DNA of 64,000 bases from Narthecium ossifragum. Taxonomy: Eukaryota; Streptophyta; Magnoliopsida; Dioscoreales; Nartheciaceae. Shown in pieces: positions 12,184 to 22,395 of the stretch (position 1 is its first letter; every line of letters begins with the position of its first letter). The translations under genes and the position numbers were made by a program. The DNA is taken from the NCBI GenBank assembly GCA_963920575.1, contig OY986975.1, positions 1,692,650 through 1,756,649 of the forward strand, in the 5' to 3' direction. The notes beneath the pieces were generated by a model. It worked only from the letters and a program-made list of their open reading frames with translations. It made no database searches and was not told the origin of the DNA.

Positions 12184-12456
12184 AAGGTCTAGAGAGTTCT
12201 TGTTGGATCTCACAAGAATTTAAAATTTCCTAGTGGAATATTGTTACGTGCATGAGATATATAGTGCTAGCTAGTCTAATAGGATTGGATTGGGTCGAGT
12301 CGGATCAACCAGTTGAGCCCAGTTTCTGGTTGACCTACTCCGCTTCGATTCAAAAGTAGGCCTCTGGCTCAATCTGAGTACCAGGTGTAGACAAATTCGG
12401 GTTTTGTGTTGAGTTGGGTCGGCTGGTATGAACAAATTTCCGGTTGACTTATTGAG

Positions 12457-12713
12457 GCTTCGTTTGGCCGTGCGTTGTGTTTTTTTATGATCGTGGTGAG
12501 GTGTGATGTGTTTGTAAATTATGGTGAGGTGCGCTACAGTAACCGCTTAAAAACTATTTGTTATGACACGTTAATAACTGTGGTAGAAAAATGTGTTCAT
12601 GTAATTTGTTGTTTGGGTATGCGTTTATTTTCAAATGTACAATGCAAAATATTAGTTTGTTATTTAGTTTCTGTATTTGTTACGCCGTAGCCAAGATGCG
12701 GCCAAATGGAAGC
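12457..12713. mobile_element. MITE-like element with imperfect terminal inverted repeats
   Basis: The left end GCTTCGTTTGGCCGTGCG and the right end GCGGCCAAATGGAAGC are inverted copies with one gap. The 257-base interior is AT-rich and has no convincing reading frame. No clear target-site duplication was found, so superfamily is left open. Confidence 0.5.
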
Positions 12714-13305
12714 ACCTATAAACTACTTCGTCTCTGACGCAGTTTTGACGTGGTCCTCACTAGTCTGATATTATTCCCAAACAGGATTTTTGTGAACACG
12801 GTTACGTTCGGTTCAAAAATAAGTGTGTTTGGACAGGAACGCACTCCAAAACGGACACTGAGTCCAGGTGCGCTGATCAGTAACGTGAGTTTTGATCACT
12901 AGTGTGGAGTTCGTGAATTCAAGCTCCAACTGCGATTGATGAAAATATTTTATGATCATTGGATGTTTATAGCCCAATTTATGGTGTAGAAACAGGCGAA
13001 GCTTATAGTACCGAAAACCGACACAGTCCAATAAGTACATCTGTGATGCATTTACATCCTTGAGCTTGGGTGATATAGTGAGAAAATAAAATAAATATCC
13101 TACCTCATTGGGTTGATATCATTTTTCAATTTCACCATGAAAACTTGTCAAATATCACATTTTAACCCACAATTATGACAATATCATATTTAGCACGCTC
13201 CTACAATCGTGGGGGGCATACACTTGGGCTACTTAGTTCACCCCAACATTCCTAACATTAGTGTAAGCAGCATATGACGGCAAGATTAATTACTAAATTA
13301 CCGTT

Positions 13306-13651
13306 TCAGTTTTCCAATTCAGCCTCCAATTTCTTGTTCTTTGCTTCGAGTTCAATGATCACTGTATTCTCACCTTCACAACTTGTATCATTATCAATCC
13401 AGTAAAAGAAATTGCATCCTCCGTGATCCTGTATAAACCATGGACATTGATTGATCTTTAACCATGGCTTCAAACTCAAAAGATAACCATCAAAATATTG
13501 AGAAGTAATGTGTTTTTGAACAGCTTACATTGTAATTGGCACAACCCAAAAACCTTCTTCTAGGGTTTTTCGTTGTCCAAGATGTTTTCATCCTAGCCTT
13601 CTTTCCACCGTAGCAAGTAGGGAAATTAGAAGGTGAACCGCATGATGACAT
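13306..13651 (-). CDS. Small GRF-type zinc finger protein
   Basis: GRF zinc fingers (Zf-GRF) are short nucleic-acid-binding modules, common in plants alone or attached to transposon proteins. Exon 1 (13651-13529) reads MSSCGS...TCYGGKKARMKTSWTTKNP then RRRFLGCANYN; exon 2 (13428-13306) reads DHGGCNFFYWIDNDTSCEG and then a short coiled coil ending AELEN. The intron is GT-AG in phase 0 and the protein is 81 residues. The order TSWT..NP.RRF..C...GGC.FFYW fits the family. Two oddities: the usual CxCG start is CYGG, so one zinc ligand seems lost, and the usual longer C-terminal coil or membrane segment is missing. It may be a decaying or transposon-derived copy. No expression evidence. Confidence 0.6.
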
Positions 13652-14286
13652 CTATGCCAAATGAATACTATTAAAGAGTTGTCGGTGGGCAAAAGATGCA
13701 ATGCATCTACAAACATGGACAAGAAGATAGAAAAAAGAAGCTTTGAAGGTGTGATCCCATTGGGATCCTTAGACCTGGCTACGGAGTGGGAACATGGCTT
13801 CGAAGAGGACGGCTTGCAGCGGGATTGAAGCCCTAGGAGCTCAAATGTGGGAAGAAACCACCCTTGAACCCTCCCGGAGCTGAAGATCCGACGGCCGGCC
13901 GGCGAGATCACCCCTCCGGAAGCCCCGACACGAGAAACCCTAACCCCCAATCCTCCCCGCGCCCGTTAAAAGCCCCGGAAACTTGTCACGTGACGGGCAC
14001 GTGACAAGTAGCCATTAGGATGGCAAACGGCTGTCAGGGCTTGGCTCGGATTGATACGTTTTAAGAAGTTCAGGGTCTTTCTTGTTAAAATTGAAAGTAT
14101 ATGGCCTTAATCGTTATTTTGGTTAAACTTGAGGGTACTAAATGGTAATTTACCCTTACTTAAAAGCACAAATGTAGCCCAGAATAGATCCTAATTTACA
14201 TATATACCACTGCATGAAACCATGGTTTCCATGTAAAAATGTAGGCCTGAATAGATACTGTGTTTAATAATACAGTGTATCTTGGG
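13652..14286. other. Intergenic, GRF gene 5' region; no other gene seen
   Basis: A GC-rich patch (13850-13975) precedes the GRF start on the minus strand and may be its 5' UTR/promoter. A minus-strand open frame covers it (13950-13588) but reads as low-complexity Ser/Arg sequence and overlaps the GRF exon in another frame. Confidence 0.4.
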
Positions 14287-14524
14287 AGTTCTATTTAGGT
14301 TATACCGTTGTCTCCATACTACCATCATACCAACGAATAAGATCTAAACAGATCTCATCCAACGGATAAGATCTAAACAGATCTCATCCAACGGTCGAGA
14401 TCTTTAATAAAATACTGACTTGAATTATGATAATAATGATATCAATCATTAAATGAGATTTAAACAGATCTCATCCGTTGGTATGATAGTAATATAGAGA
14501 CAACGGTTTGACCCAAACAGAACT
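14287..14524. mobile_element. MITE with about 50-base terminal inverted repeats
   Basis: The first 50 bases (AGTTCTATTTAGGTTATACC... to ATACCAACG) reappear, inverted and about 85-90% alike, as the last 50 bases (CGTTGGTATGATAG... to ACAGAACT). Inside, a 29-base unit containing GATAAGATCTAAACAGATCT is duplicated in tandem at about 14337-14394. 238 bases, non-coding. Confidence 0.75.
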
Positions 14525-14725
14525 TGTATCGAATAAGTGTGCTCAATAAAGCAGTAGAGCTCTCATGCATTTGTTGAGTGTATCAGTTAACTCAAAATAC
14601 ATGAGTGCACTATGTTATATGATGTCCAAATCCACATAAGCTAGTCTCATATTATCCGTTCTTCCCTATAAGTTTCTAGGGCCCCTCCCACAAATGAAGG
14701 AGCCATCTTGAGATGAAGGGAAGGT

Positions 14726-14845
14726 AGGGAGAAGGGGAGAGTGTTCACTGCTGTGGTGATTTCGGCATTGTCACCAGGGAATGCTTTTGGTGTGAGAATT
14801 CTTCCTTGGGCTATTGGGGTGTTGGGGGTTGGAAATAAGAACTAA
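14726..14845 (+). pseudogene. Truncated, startless copy of the repeat-peptide gene at 16428
   Basis: Thirty-nine codons (14726-14845) align with the signal-peptide region of the gene at 16428: EKGRVFTAVVISALSPGNA against EKERVLSFVVILALSLGNA. The start codon position is AGG instead of ATG and the frame ends at TAA soon after the signal peptide, before any repeat. The preceding about 150 bases, including a shared GAGCCATCTTGAGA, also match the live gene's 5' region. It is a dead paralogue left by duplication; no repeat array survives. Confidence 0.7.
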
Positions 14846-15068
14846 GACTATTGCTTTTACTAGGGTAGCAAGGTAATCCTTTACAATCAGTTTTAACAAA
14901 ACAAATAAACCTTGTACCGTTAATCCGAAAAAAGAATGAAAGAGAAGGAAGACAAATCCGACGAAGAAACACCGCTTGATCGAGGCCGGTGTGCCACACT
15001 GTGCCCTTAAGTTTTATTTGCCCACCACCCCTTGCTTCTGGTTCTTCAGGCAAAAAGCTCCCAGGGTA

Positions 15069-15160
15069 CAACGATCCACCTGTGGATTGGAGGGAAGCCG
15101 ACCGTCCGATCGCTCAACGATCCACCTGTGGATTGGAGGGAAGCCGACCGTCCGATCGCC
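15069..15160. repeat. Two tandem copies of a 46-base unit
   Basis: The unit beginning CAACGATCCACCTGTGGATT and ending GACCGTCCGATCGC is present twice with essentially no difference, starting at 15069 and 15115. It contains the perfect palindrome ATCCACCTGTGGAT apart from its centre. It probably belongs to an unrecognised repeat between 14850 and 15400. Confidence 0.8.
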
Positions 15161-15858
15161 CTTCGAGCTCCAAGATAATACGGTACTCTCAATCATGACC
15201 CTCTATTGTGCAAGTGGTGTGATGAGAGGTGAATGCATGAGCAAGCATTTAGAATGGCTGGTATGGGGTCCTATTTATAGACTAGCTAGGCTAGTTGATC
15301 AACCATTTAGTGGGGAGGTGAAGAGGCTCGTCAACGTCATCAGTAACTGATGCCACGTCAGCACCACGTCATCAGTAACTGCCCAGTCATGGGCTGCCAC
15401 TCTGCCACATCACCAGTAATAACTGCTCAAGAAGATGAACAGCCATCTGCCACGTAGACAAAAACACACATGTGACATACACATGGCGCCCCCATGGACG
15501 CATACGACACCATCACCAGTCCAACTGGCCGACCGGCCGGTGGCACACGCATGTGCACATGTATGTGTCTCTCTCTAGTTCTTACACACATTCAAACTAT
15601 AGATGTCCAAAGCTCTATATAAACTAAAGAAGTGTTCTTGACCCAAGTAATGTGGGACTAAACATTTACACACACACTCATATGGGCTTCACATGACTCT
15701 CTTCTAAATTGGGTTTTAGCAGGCCCATTTGATTCAATACCTATATTTAAGGCTTAGCCCACTCCTTCACCTTAGGAGTTTTGGGCTTTACAAAAGCCTT
15801 AAATCCAACATGGAGAACATCATGCAGATACCTCACGCTTGAAATTAGTCTTTTATTT
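15161..15858. other. Intergenic, no gene seen
   Basis: Contains a cluster of GTCATCAGTAACTG/CCACGTCA words (15330-15420) repeated three times, and a stretch (15640-15800) with AATGTGGGACTAAAC that resembles non-coding repeat DNA. No reading frame is supported. Confidence 0.4.
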
Positions 15859-15912
15859 CTAAGGGCGTTTAAGATATAGAGAAATATATGATATTGCCAA
15901 AATTGTAAGGTG

Positions 15913-15966
<54 letters not shown>

Positions 15967-16269
15967 ATATGTATATATAGTAACTAAGTTTTCATGACGA
16001 GATATGATATTGATCTTCTATAAAACATATGTAGCCAGAATATATAATATATACTCAATCATAGAGCATGATCCGTGGAATCTTTTTAATGTCTAGGGGC
16101 GTTTAAGATATAGAGAAATATATGATATTGCCAAAATTGTAAGGTGAAATATGTTATATATTTAGTGATTAAATTTTCCTGACAAGATATGATATTGATC
16201 TTATATAGAACAAATGTAGCAAGAATTATATAATCTACTCAATCATAGAGCATGATCCGTGGAATCTTT
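15859..16269 (+). repeat. Tandem duplication in the 5' flank of the repeat-peptide gene
   Basis: Block A (15859-16086) and block B (16093-16269) share GGGCGTTTAAGATATAGAGA, ATATTGCCAAAATTGTAAGG, ATATGATATTGATCTT and ATAGAGCATGATCCGTGGAA in the same order. Block A is longer because of an (AT)n/(GT)n microsatellite at 15914-15966. Block B ends about 160 bases before the ATG at 16428, so the duplicated segment probably covers the promoter. Confidence 0.8.
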
Positions 16270-16427
16270 GGCACTGGATTTGTTAAGTGTATCAATTAAC
16301 GCAAATAATCTAATATCAATGAGATCCTTAATTGACAGTGGATTTGATCTTGTCCGTTCTTCCCGGGGCCTCTCCCAGTCTTTAAATCAAAGAGCCATCT
16401 TGAGAGAATTGAGAGAAACGGAAGGCC

Positions 16428-17324
16428 ATGGAGAAGGAGAGAGTGCTTAGCTTTGTGGTGATTTTGGCACTGTCACTGGGCAATGCTGACAATGTTGTTG
16501 GTGCTAGAGTTCTTCTCGATGCGGCTGTCGGATCCTCTATGATCTACTTAGAGAGTGATGGGTTTCGAGGAATCAAGCAATTAGTAACAGAAAGTCCAAG
16601 GCCGATTCACAATGAAAATTTGGGGGGTGGTGATGGACCCGGAGGAGCCAAGCATCCAGTACTTGGAGGTTTGGGCCTGCTTCGCGATGGCAAATGGTGG
16701 GGTGGTGATGGATCTGGAGGAGTCAAGCGCAAGGCATCTAGAGGCTCGAATCCGATACATAATCCCGGGGCTGGCTCTGGAGGAGGAGTCAAGCGTTTGA
16801 CACCACCTTCAGGTCAGGACCCGATTCACAATCCGGGTGGTGGTGATGGATATGGAGGAGTCAAGCGCAAGGCATCTGGAGGCTCGAATCCGATACATAA
16901 TCCCGGGGTTAGCTCTGGAGGAGGAGTCAAGCGTTTGGCACCACCTTCAGGTCAGGACCCGATTCACAATCCGGGCGGTGGTGATGGATCTGGAGGAGTC
17001 AAGCGCAAGGCAACTGGAGGCTCGAATCCGATACATAATCCCGGGGCTGGCTCTGGAGGAGTCAAGCGTTTGACACCACCTTCAGGTCAGGACCCGATTC
17101 ACAATCCGGGGGGTGGTGATGGATCCGGAGGAGTCAAGCGCAAGGCATTTGGAGGCTCGAATCCAATACATAATCCCGGGGCTGGCTCTGGAGGAGGAGT
17201 CAAGCGTTTGGCACCACCTTCAGGTCAGGACCCGATTCACAATCCGGGGGGTGGTGATGGATCTGGAGGAGTCAAGCGCAAGGCACCTGGAGGCTCAGGC
17301 CCGATACATAGTCCCGGTTGGTAA
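16428..17324 (+). CDS. Secreted tandem-repeat precursor with CLE-like peptide motifs
   Basis: 298 residues, one exon. Residues 1-26 form a signal peptide (hydrophobic core LSFVVILALSLGNA, cleavage likely near VVGA). From residue 93 to the end two modules alternate with a 45-46-residue period: type A, RKAxxGSNPIHN (starts at 101, 147, 193, 238, 284), and type B, RLxPPSGQDPIHN (starts at 123, 169, 214, 260). Each follows VKR and is joined by Gly-rich spacers such as PGGGDGSGG. CLE hormone peptides follow R-x-V-P-S-G-P-(N/D)-P-(L/I)-H-N, so the modules match in 6-9 of 12 positions, type B with one extra Pro. A first degenerate motif, SPRPIHN, is at 56-62. Multi-CLE precursors are known in rice and in other plants. 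The Hyp-arabinosylation site Pro7 is Ser or Gln here. Role as a peptide hormone is inferred; a Gly-rich wall protein is the alternative. Confidence 0.7.
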   Translation: MEKERVLSFVVILALSLGNADNVVGARVLLDAAVGSSMIYLESDGFRGIKQLVTESPRPIHNENLGGGDGPGGAKHPVLGGLGLLRDGKWWGGDGSGGVKRKASRGSNPIHNPGAGSGGGVKRLTPPSGQDPIHNPGGGDGYGGVKRKASGGSNPIHNPGVSSGGGVKRLAPPSGQDPIHNPGGGDGSGGVKRKATGGSNPIHNPGAGSGGVKRLTPPSGQDPIHNPGGGDGSGGVKRKAFGGSNPIHNPGAGSGGGVKRLAPPSGQDPIHNPGGGDGSGGVKRKAPGGSGPIHSPGW

Positions 17325-17472
17325 TTGATCCAGAGAAGTTAATTCTTCGGATCATGAGTTCAAATAATAGATAAATAAAGGATGGGCAAAAAAGCGTAGA
17401 CTGTATTATTACATCTCTGTTTTTGAAATTGTTCCATTCCCAAATAATAGTAATGGTTGCGTAATAAACTCT

Positions 17473-17503
<31 letters not shown>

Positions 17504-18864
17504 GCCATTTTACCTTGGAGTTGCATATTATGGAGATCCAAAATTTTGATAATCCATTACAGTACTGGTCCTTTTTATTGGATAATTTCTTTTACAAGTG
17601 ATGGATTATTCGATCCAAATTAATGGTCCATTAATTCGCTGGAGAGATGATGTTTTACATTCATTCCAAAGTAGACTTAAGATTTTCATAACATCCTTCT
17701 ATACGTTATATCTCATCCTACGCATCTCAGTTAAAAGATACCTATCTCCCTTGTGAGTGTATTTGTGTCATAGGTGTAGCAATCTAACTCGTAGCTCGGT
17801 AATCGATTCTTATTGGCTTGGCCTTGAGCTCGATAATAACGAGCTCGATGTTGGCTCGAGTTTGATAGTAGCTCAGCTTGATCTAAGGCAATATTTTATA
17901 TTTTATATTTTATATATTTTTTTTATTATATATATAGGCACACACCCGCACACGCGCGCTGACACCGATCAATGGCTGACACCGATCAATGGATGCCACA
18001 ATTGCCTATGCTTAATAGAAACACAAATTGCAACTCCCAATCAAGTCTAATTTCTGTCATTAACAAATACTGCCAAAAAAAAAAAAAGTCTCCACATAAA
18101 TGTTCATCTCTTAGGCTACTATTTATTTTTTATTTTGCTAACAATTAAGCAATTAACCCTGACTAAGAGTCAAACTCAAGTATATATATATAATCCTGTC
18201 GACCTTAGAAAGGACATACAATGTACAATTACAAGCAAAGCAAAACACATCTTAGTTGGTCCAATCCTAGAAAATCCCCCCCTACTTTGCCTTAGAAAAC
18301 ACTTAATTCATACATTGAAAAGCTTGACCACAATGTCTTGATTTAGAAATGTTAGTTGAGCTACAAATTTAACCTCCTCCCTACTTTTCTTCTCAACCTC
18401 TCCACAACCTGAAGCAACATATACACATATATATAAGCATATATCCTATACATATATGTGTCACATACACACCTATTACTATTATTATACATGCATGCAT
18501 GCATGCCCACAATTATGCAAGTTAAGTATAGAGTTTTGCTTGTGTGGTCAATGTTCTTAATCCTCTCCACCACCCATTAATGGTGGTTGAGCAGCAACAG
18601 CCTCCTATTCCTCCTCCCTCCCTCTTCTCTCTCTCTCCCTCTCTCTCTCTCTATATCCTCAATGACAACAAGTTTCAGCTTTAACTCTTTGTACCCCTTA
18701 TCCTCATGCAAAAGGGCCATATGCTTCATACTTCTTTTGTCTCCCTTCATTAATTGAGAGTTGTTGCACCCACTCAACCCTCATTGCATGCATGTCTCTA
18801 TAACATAGCATTCTCAAATATCAACTCCATGATTACTAATATTTATCATAGTGGCATTGGAGAG
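17325..18864. other. Intergenic with microsatellites, no gene seen
   Basis: Holds (TA)n at about 17477-17502, a short duplication of GCTGACACCGATCAATGG near 17960-17995, an ATGC repeat at 18491-18506, and a CT-rich tract at 18618-18652. The last few hundred bases lie upstream of FATA and may hold its promoter and 5' UTR, but I cannot fix a TATA box. Confidence 0.5.
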
Positions 18865-21283
18865 ATGTCGATGGCCGCGAAGATCCACGCCGGCGGCCGG
18901 TTGCTCTTGTTCTGGCCGCCAGAGGAGAGTATTCGAAGGCTCAACGGCGCCGGAGTGCTCCCGGGGAGGAAGGAGGTGAGGGGGGTGTGTGTGAGGGCTA
19001 GTGGTCAGAAGAATGTGAGTGTGGAGAGGATCAATGGGAGGAAGGTGAATGGGGTGGAGGTGGACGAGAGGACAAGTGAGGAGAGAGAGAAGATGAGGGA
19101 GGAAGATGTCTCATTGCATGCATTCAAGCTTGGGAGGTTTGTGGAGGGGAGGCTTGTCTATAGACAAACTTTTGTGATCAGGTCTTATGAGATTGGGCCT
19201 GACAAGACTGCCACCATGGAGACCCTCATGAACCTCCTCCAGGTGAGTTCTAACAATCTTTTTTTTCCTAACTTTCAAATATACATAAATATATATATAA
19301 TATATATGTGTATATATTGATTTTTAAGTCACTATTTTTTTCTCAAAGTAGGAGGCATGTTAGAGTTTCATCTATTTTGCTGAAATTTTCACCTTTTTAT
19401 GTAAAGACCCTTCTGTCGGCTAAAGATTTGAGGAATACAAAATGAGATTTTGGGAGTTTCAAGGATAAATGAGTAACTTGAATGTTATCAAGAATAATCA
19501 TCCATGAGGCAATCAATTCTATCAAATAAAACACAGTGAGATATAAACTACAAGAGAGAGAGAGAGATTTGAATACCTGAACTGCAGAACTCAAACAGAA
19601 CATCAAATGCCAATAAATTTGCAGGAGACTGCCCTCAACCATGTGATGAGCTCTGGCCTCTCTAGTGACGGATTCGGCGCAACGCATGAGATGAACTACC
19701 GAAAGCTCATCTGGGTGGTGACCCGTATCAACATCCAGGTCGAGAAGTTCAGCCGCTGGTAACAATTCTTCATCTCATACCTGAAGGTTTCTGCATCAAT
19801 CTGTTTTCCCCTTCAAGAACACATTTACTGTACTCTGTTTTAGCATCCTGATACCTGAAAAATTGGATGAATTTATGATTTAGGGGTGATGTTATTGAGA
19901 TTGATACCTGGGTTGCTGCATCTGGAAAGAACGGTATGCGCCGCGACTGGATAATCCGAGATTACAGCACTCAGAGGATCATAACAAGAGCTACAAGGTA
20001 TAGTTAGTCTTCTTAAGAACATGACATTTTTGTATATAAACACCTAAAAATAGTTAATCAAAAAATTATTTGCGTATATGCCCTCCAAAGATTGTGTTTT
20101 TGCAGATATGTCCATTGACTACTTTGAAAAAATATTGTTCTGCTGTTACAAAGCTATTATTTACACTACCTGAATTTTTGAAGGAGTCGAATGTAAAGTG
20201 AGGGGCTAAAATGGATTATGTGCATAAAATAACAAAAATAGCATTCACTTTAAAAAGGTCTTTTAGTACTGGTGCTCTAAAATGATATTTTGCACAGGTG
20301 TATCCCTAGATTTTGTTCATTTTACACTCAAATTATAGGGACAAAATTTGGTCAAGTTACCCAACGGACATATACAGAGAAAGAAGGTTTTTTTTTGCAG
20401 ATATGTACATAATTTGTAATTTTATGAGTGTATCTACGTAATTTTCTGAGGGTACACACACACACAAAAAAAAGAGAAGATCAATCTGAAGAAGGTGATG
20501 CGGCAAATTGTTTAGTAGCTTCCCTTCCATGCAGCACTTGGGTGATCATGAACAGAGAAACAAGAAGGCTGTCCAAGATACCTCAACAGGTCAGAGAAGA
20601 GGTGAAGCCGTTCTTTCTGGATCGAGCGGTCCTCCCAGAGATCGACGATGGTGCACGAATCGACAAGCTCAATGACGATACAGCGGATAACATCAGATCA
20701 GGCCTTGCAGTGAGTATCCTCTGCAAAATTGTGCACACAATTAATGATGATCTTAATCTGTGTCTCACTTCATGTTTCTAGCCAAGATGGAGTGATATGG
20801 ATGTCAACCAGCATGTGAACAATGTGAAGTATATCGGTTGGATTTTGGAGGTAAGTCTCAACAACATACTAAAATCCTTCAGATTAGTTGAAGAAGTTTT
20901 ACAATCTAACAAAAATGTACAACCTTCTTGCAAAGAGATCAGTAACATTTGTACCAAATCTAAACATTAGAAGTCATTTCCTAAACATCAGATGCCATTA
21001 CTTAGGAATGCAATACGATGATGAAATGAATTTTTTGCAGAGTGTACCAATGAATGTGCTGGAAGATTACAATCTGACAAACATGACGCTGGAATATCGT
21101 CGAGAATGTCGACAATCTCATCTACTTGAGTCACTCACAAGCATTGAAACTATAGATGTTCAAGAAAGCCAAATGAGTTCATGCGGAATAGATCTAACAA
21201 GCACACATCTGCTGCGTATGCAAGATGATAGAGCAGAGATAGTTCGAGCAAGAGCAGAATGGCGACGCAAGGAACGCATATAA
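18865..21283 (+). CDS. FATA: Acyl-ACP thioesterase FATA (oleoyl-ACP hydrolase), plastid
   Basis: FATA releases oleate from oleoyl-ACP in the plastid stroma and so ends de novo fatty-acid synthesis for export. Six exons fit: 18865-19242, 19625-19758, 19884-19997, 20535-20709, 20782-20850, 21041-21283; 370 residues. Residues 1 to about 70 are a basic, Ser-poor plastid transit region, then KLGRFVEGRLVYRQTFVIRS and the first hot-dog fold, SGKNGMRRDWIIRDYSTQ, and the second with DMDVNQHVNN. The catalytic set known from FatB (Asp, Asn, His and Glu 34 residues on) is kept as D274, N276, H278 and E312. FATA rather than FATB is shown by TRINIQVEKFSRWGD and by RETRRLSKIPQQVREEVKP. Start chosen at the first Met of MSMAAK; the third residue is also Met. 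Intact. Confidence 0.95.
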
Positions 21284-22395
21284 ACCAAGCCACACAATAT
21301 CGTTTTGACTTCACCATAAAAAAAGACAGCACCATCATTCTTTCTGCATTGTTTTCCCACTCTTTTCATATTTTTGCTGCTGAAGAGCTAAAATGTGGGA
21401 AGTTTTGGTTACTGTAAATGTCCATCATTCTTGAATTATATGCAAAAATTTGTTTCAGCATATCTACTGTATCAGTTTTTTTGGCTAAATAGAACAATTT
21501 TGGTACTGTAACGATCCTGAAATATCAAATACGGAGAAAAATCTAAAACACGGAGCAATTAATGCAGATAAAATAAAATAGGACCATCTGTGAATCCTTA
21601 TCAGGTGAGACTACACATGAGATATACCAATCTCCATCACGACATCTTTCATTGTGAGAGAGACACCTATCCGTACCTATTCATTGCATCCACATGAACT
21701 GTTTACCTTCAAGAAATTCCCCCATCACTCCAGCCAGATTAGTCATGCCAATGACCAAATCAAGTGTGTTCACATCTCCACCTCATAAATGCCTATTATT
21801 GCATTCTGCAAATCTGAAGGATTCACTCACTCATAGCTTCACAAATTATTCAAGTAAACCACCAGCATCATGCACACCATTACATGGAGAATCAAACCAC
21901 CAGCATCATCATAACTATGTGAAACTGACCCTATTCAATCTATTCAGATCATTCAATTCAAGATCTACACAGCCAATCTACACAACCATTTCTAAACCTA
22001 GAAATAAGCTAAGATCCAAGAATAACTCCATGTTTGGGATCCTACAGTAAAACATCCCGATCATAACCCAAGTAAAGAAAATAAAATTCGGAAGGTAACA
22101 AATCCAAATCATAGACAATGGCAGAGGGCAAAACATGGAAGCATTTAAGTACTCCACATGGCATTCAAGACTGCCCACTTCTTGGACCTCTTTCTTATCT
22201 TCATTCCTATGTCTCCATACACTGCCAAGCTGCCCACCCACCCATCATAAACACCCACAACTACATATGCCATTGTCACACCTCCCTTCATAAATACATG
22301 TCCTTACAAGCATCCCTTTGCAATCACTATATGTATCACAAACCTTCCTTCTTATCATCATCTTCTACAAACAATCTCTTAGCTAAAAAGAAACC
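21284..22395. other. Intergenic between FATA and LTPG, no gene seen
   Basis: FATA 3' UTR, then AT-rich DNA. CTTCATAAATAC at 22287 is a possible TATA region for the lipid-transfer gene 100 bases downstream. Open frames here have no recognisable content. Confidence 0.45.

Noticed and set aside
14811..15350. Open frames over the 46-base tandem duplication
   Set aside because: No family resemblance; overlapping frames on both strands, length due to the duplication.
16700..17300. Regular repeat spacing resembling a CRISPR array
   Set aside because: Period is about 138 bases, the units are coding and the spacers are near-identical; the host is a plant nuclear genome.
16607..17328. Alternative plus- and minus-strand frames across the CLE-like repeat array
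   Set aside because: They stay open only because the array is tandem and GC-rich; only the 16428 frame has a signal peptide and peptide-like motifs.
18754..18864. Upstream in-frame Met for FATA
   Set aside because: The extra 37 codons read as AT-rich leader without transit-peptide character; MSMAAK at 18865 is the better start.
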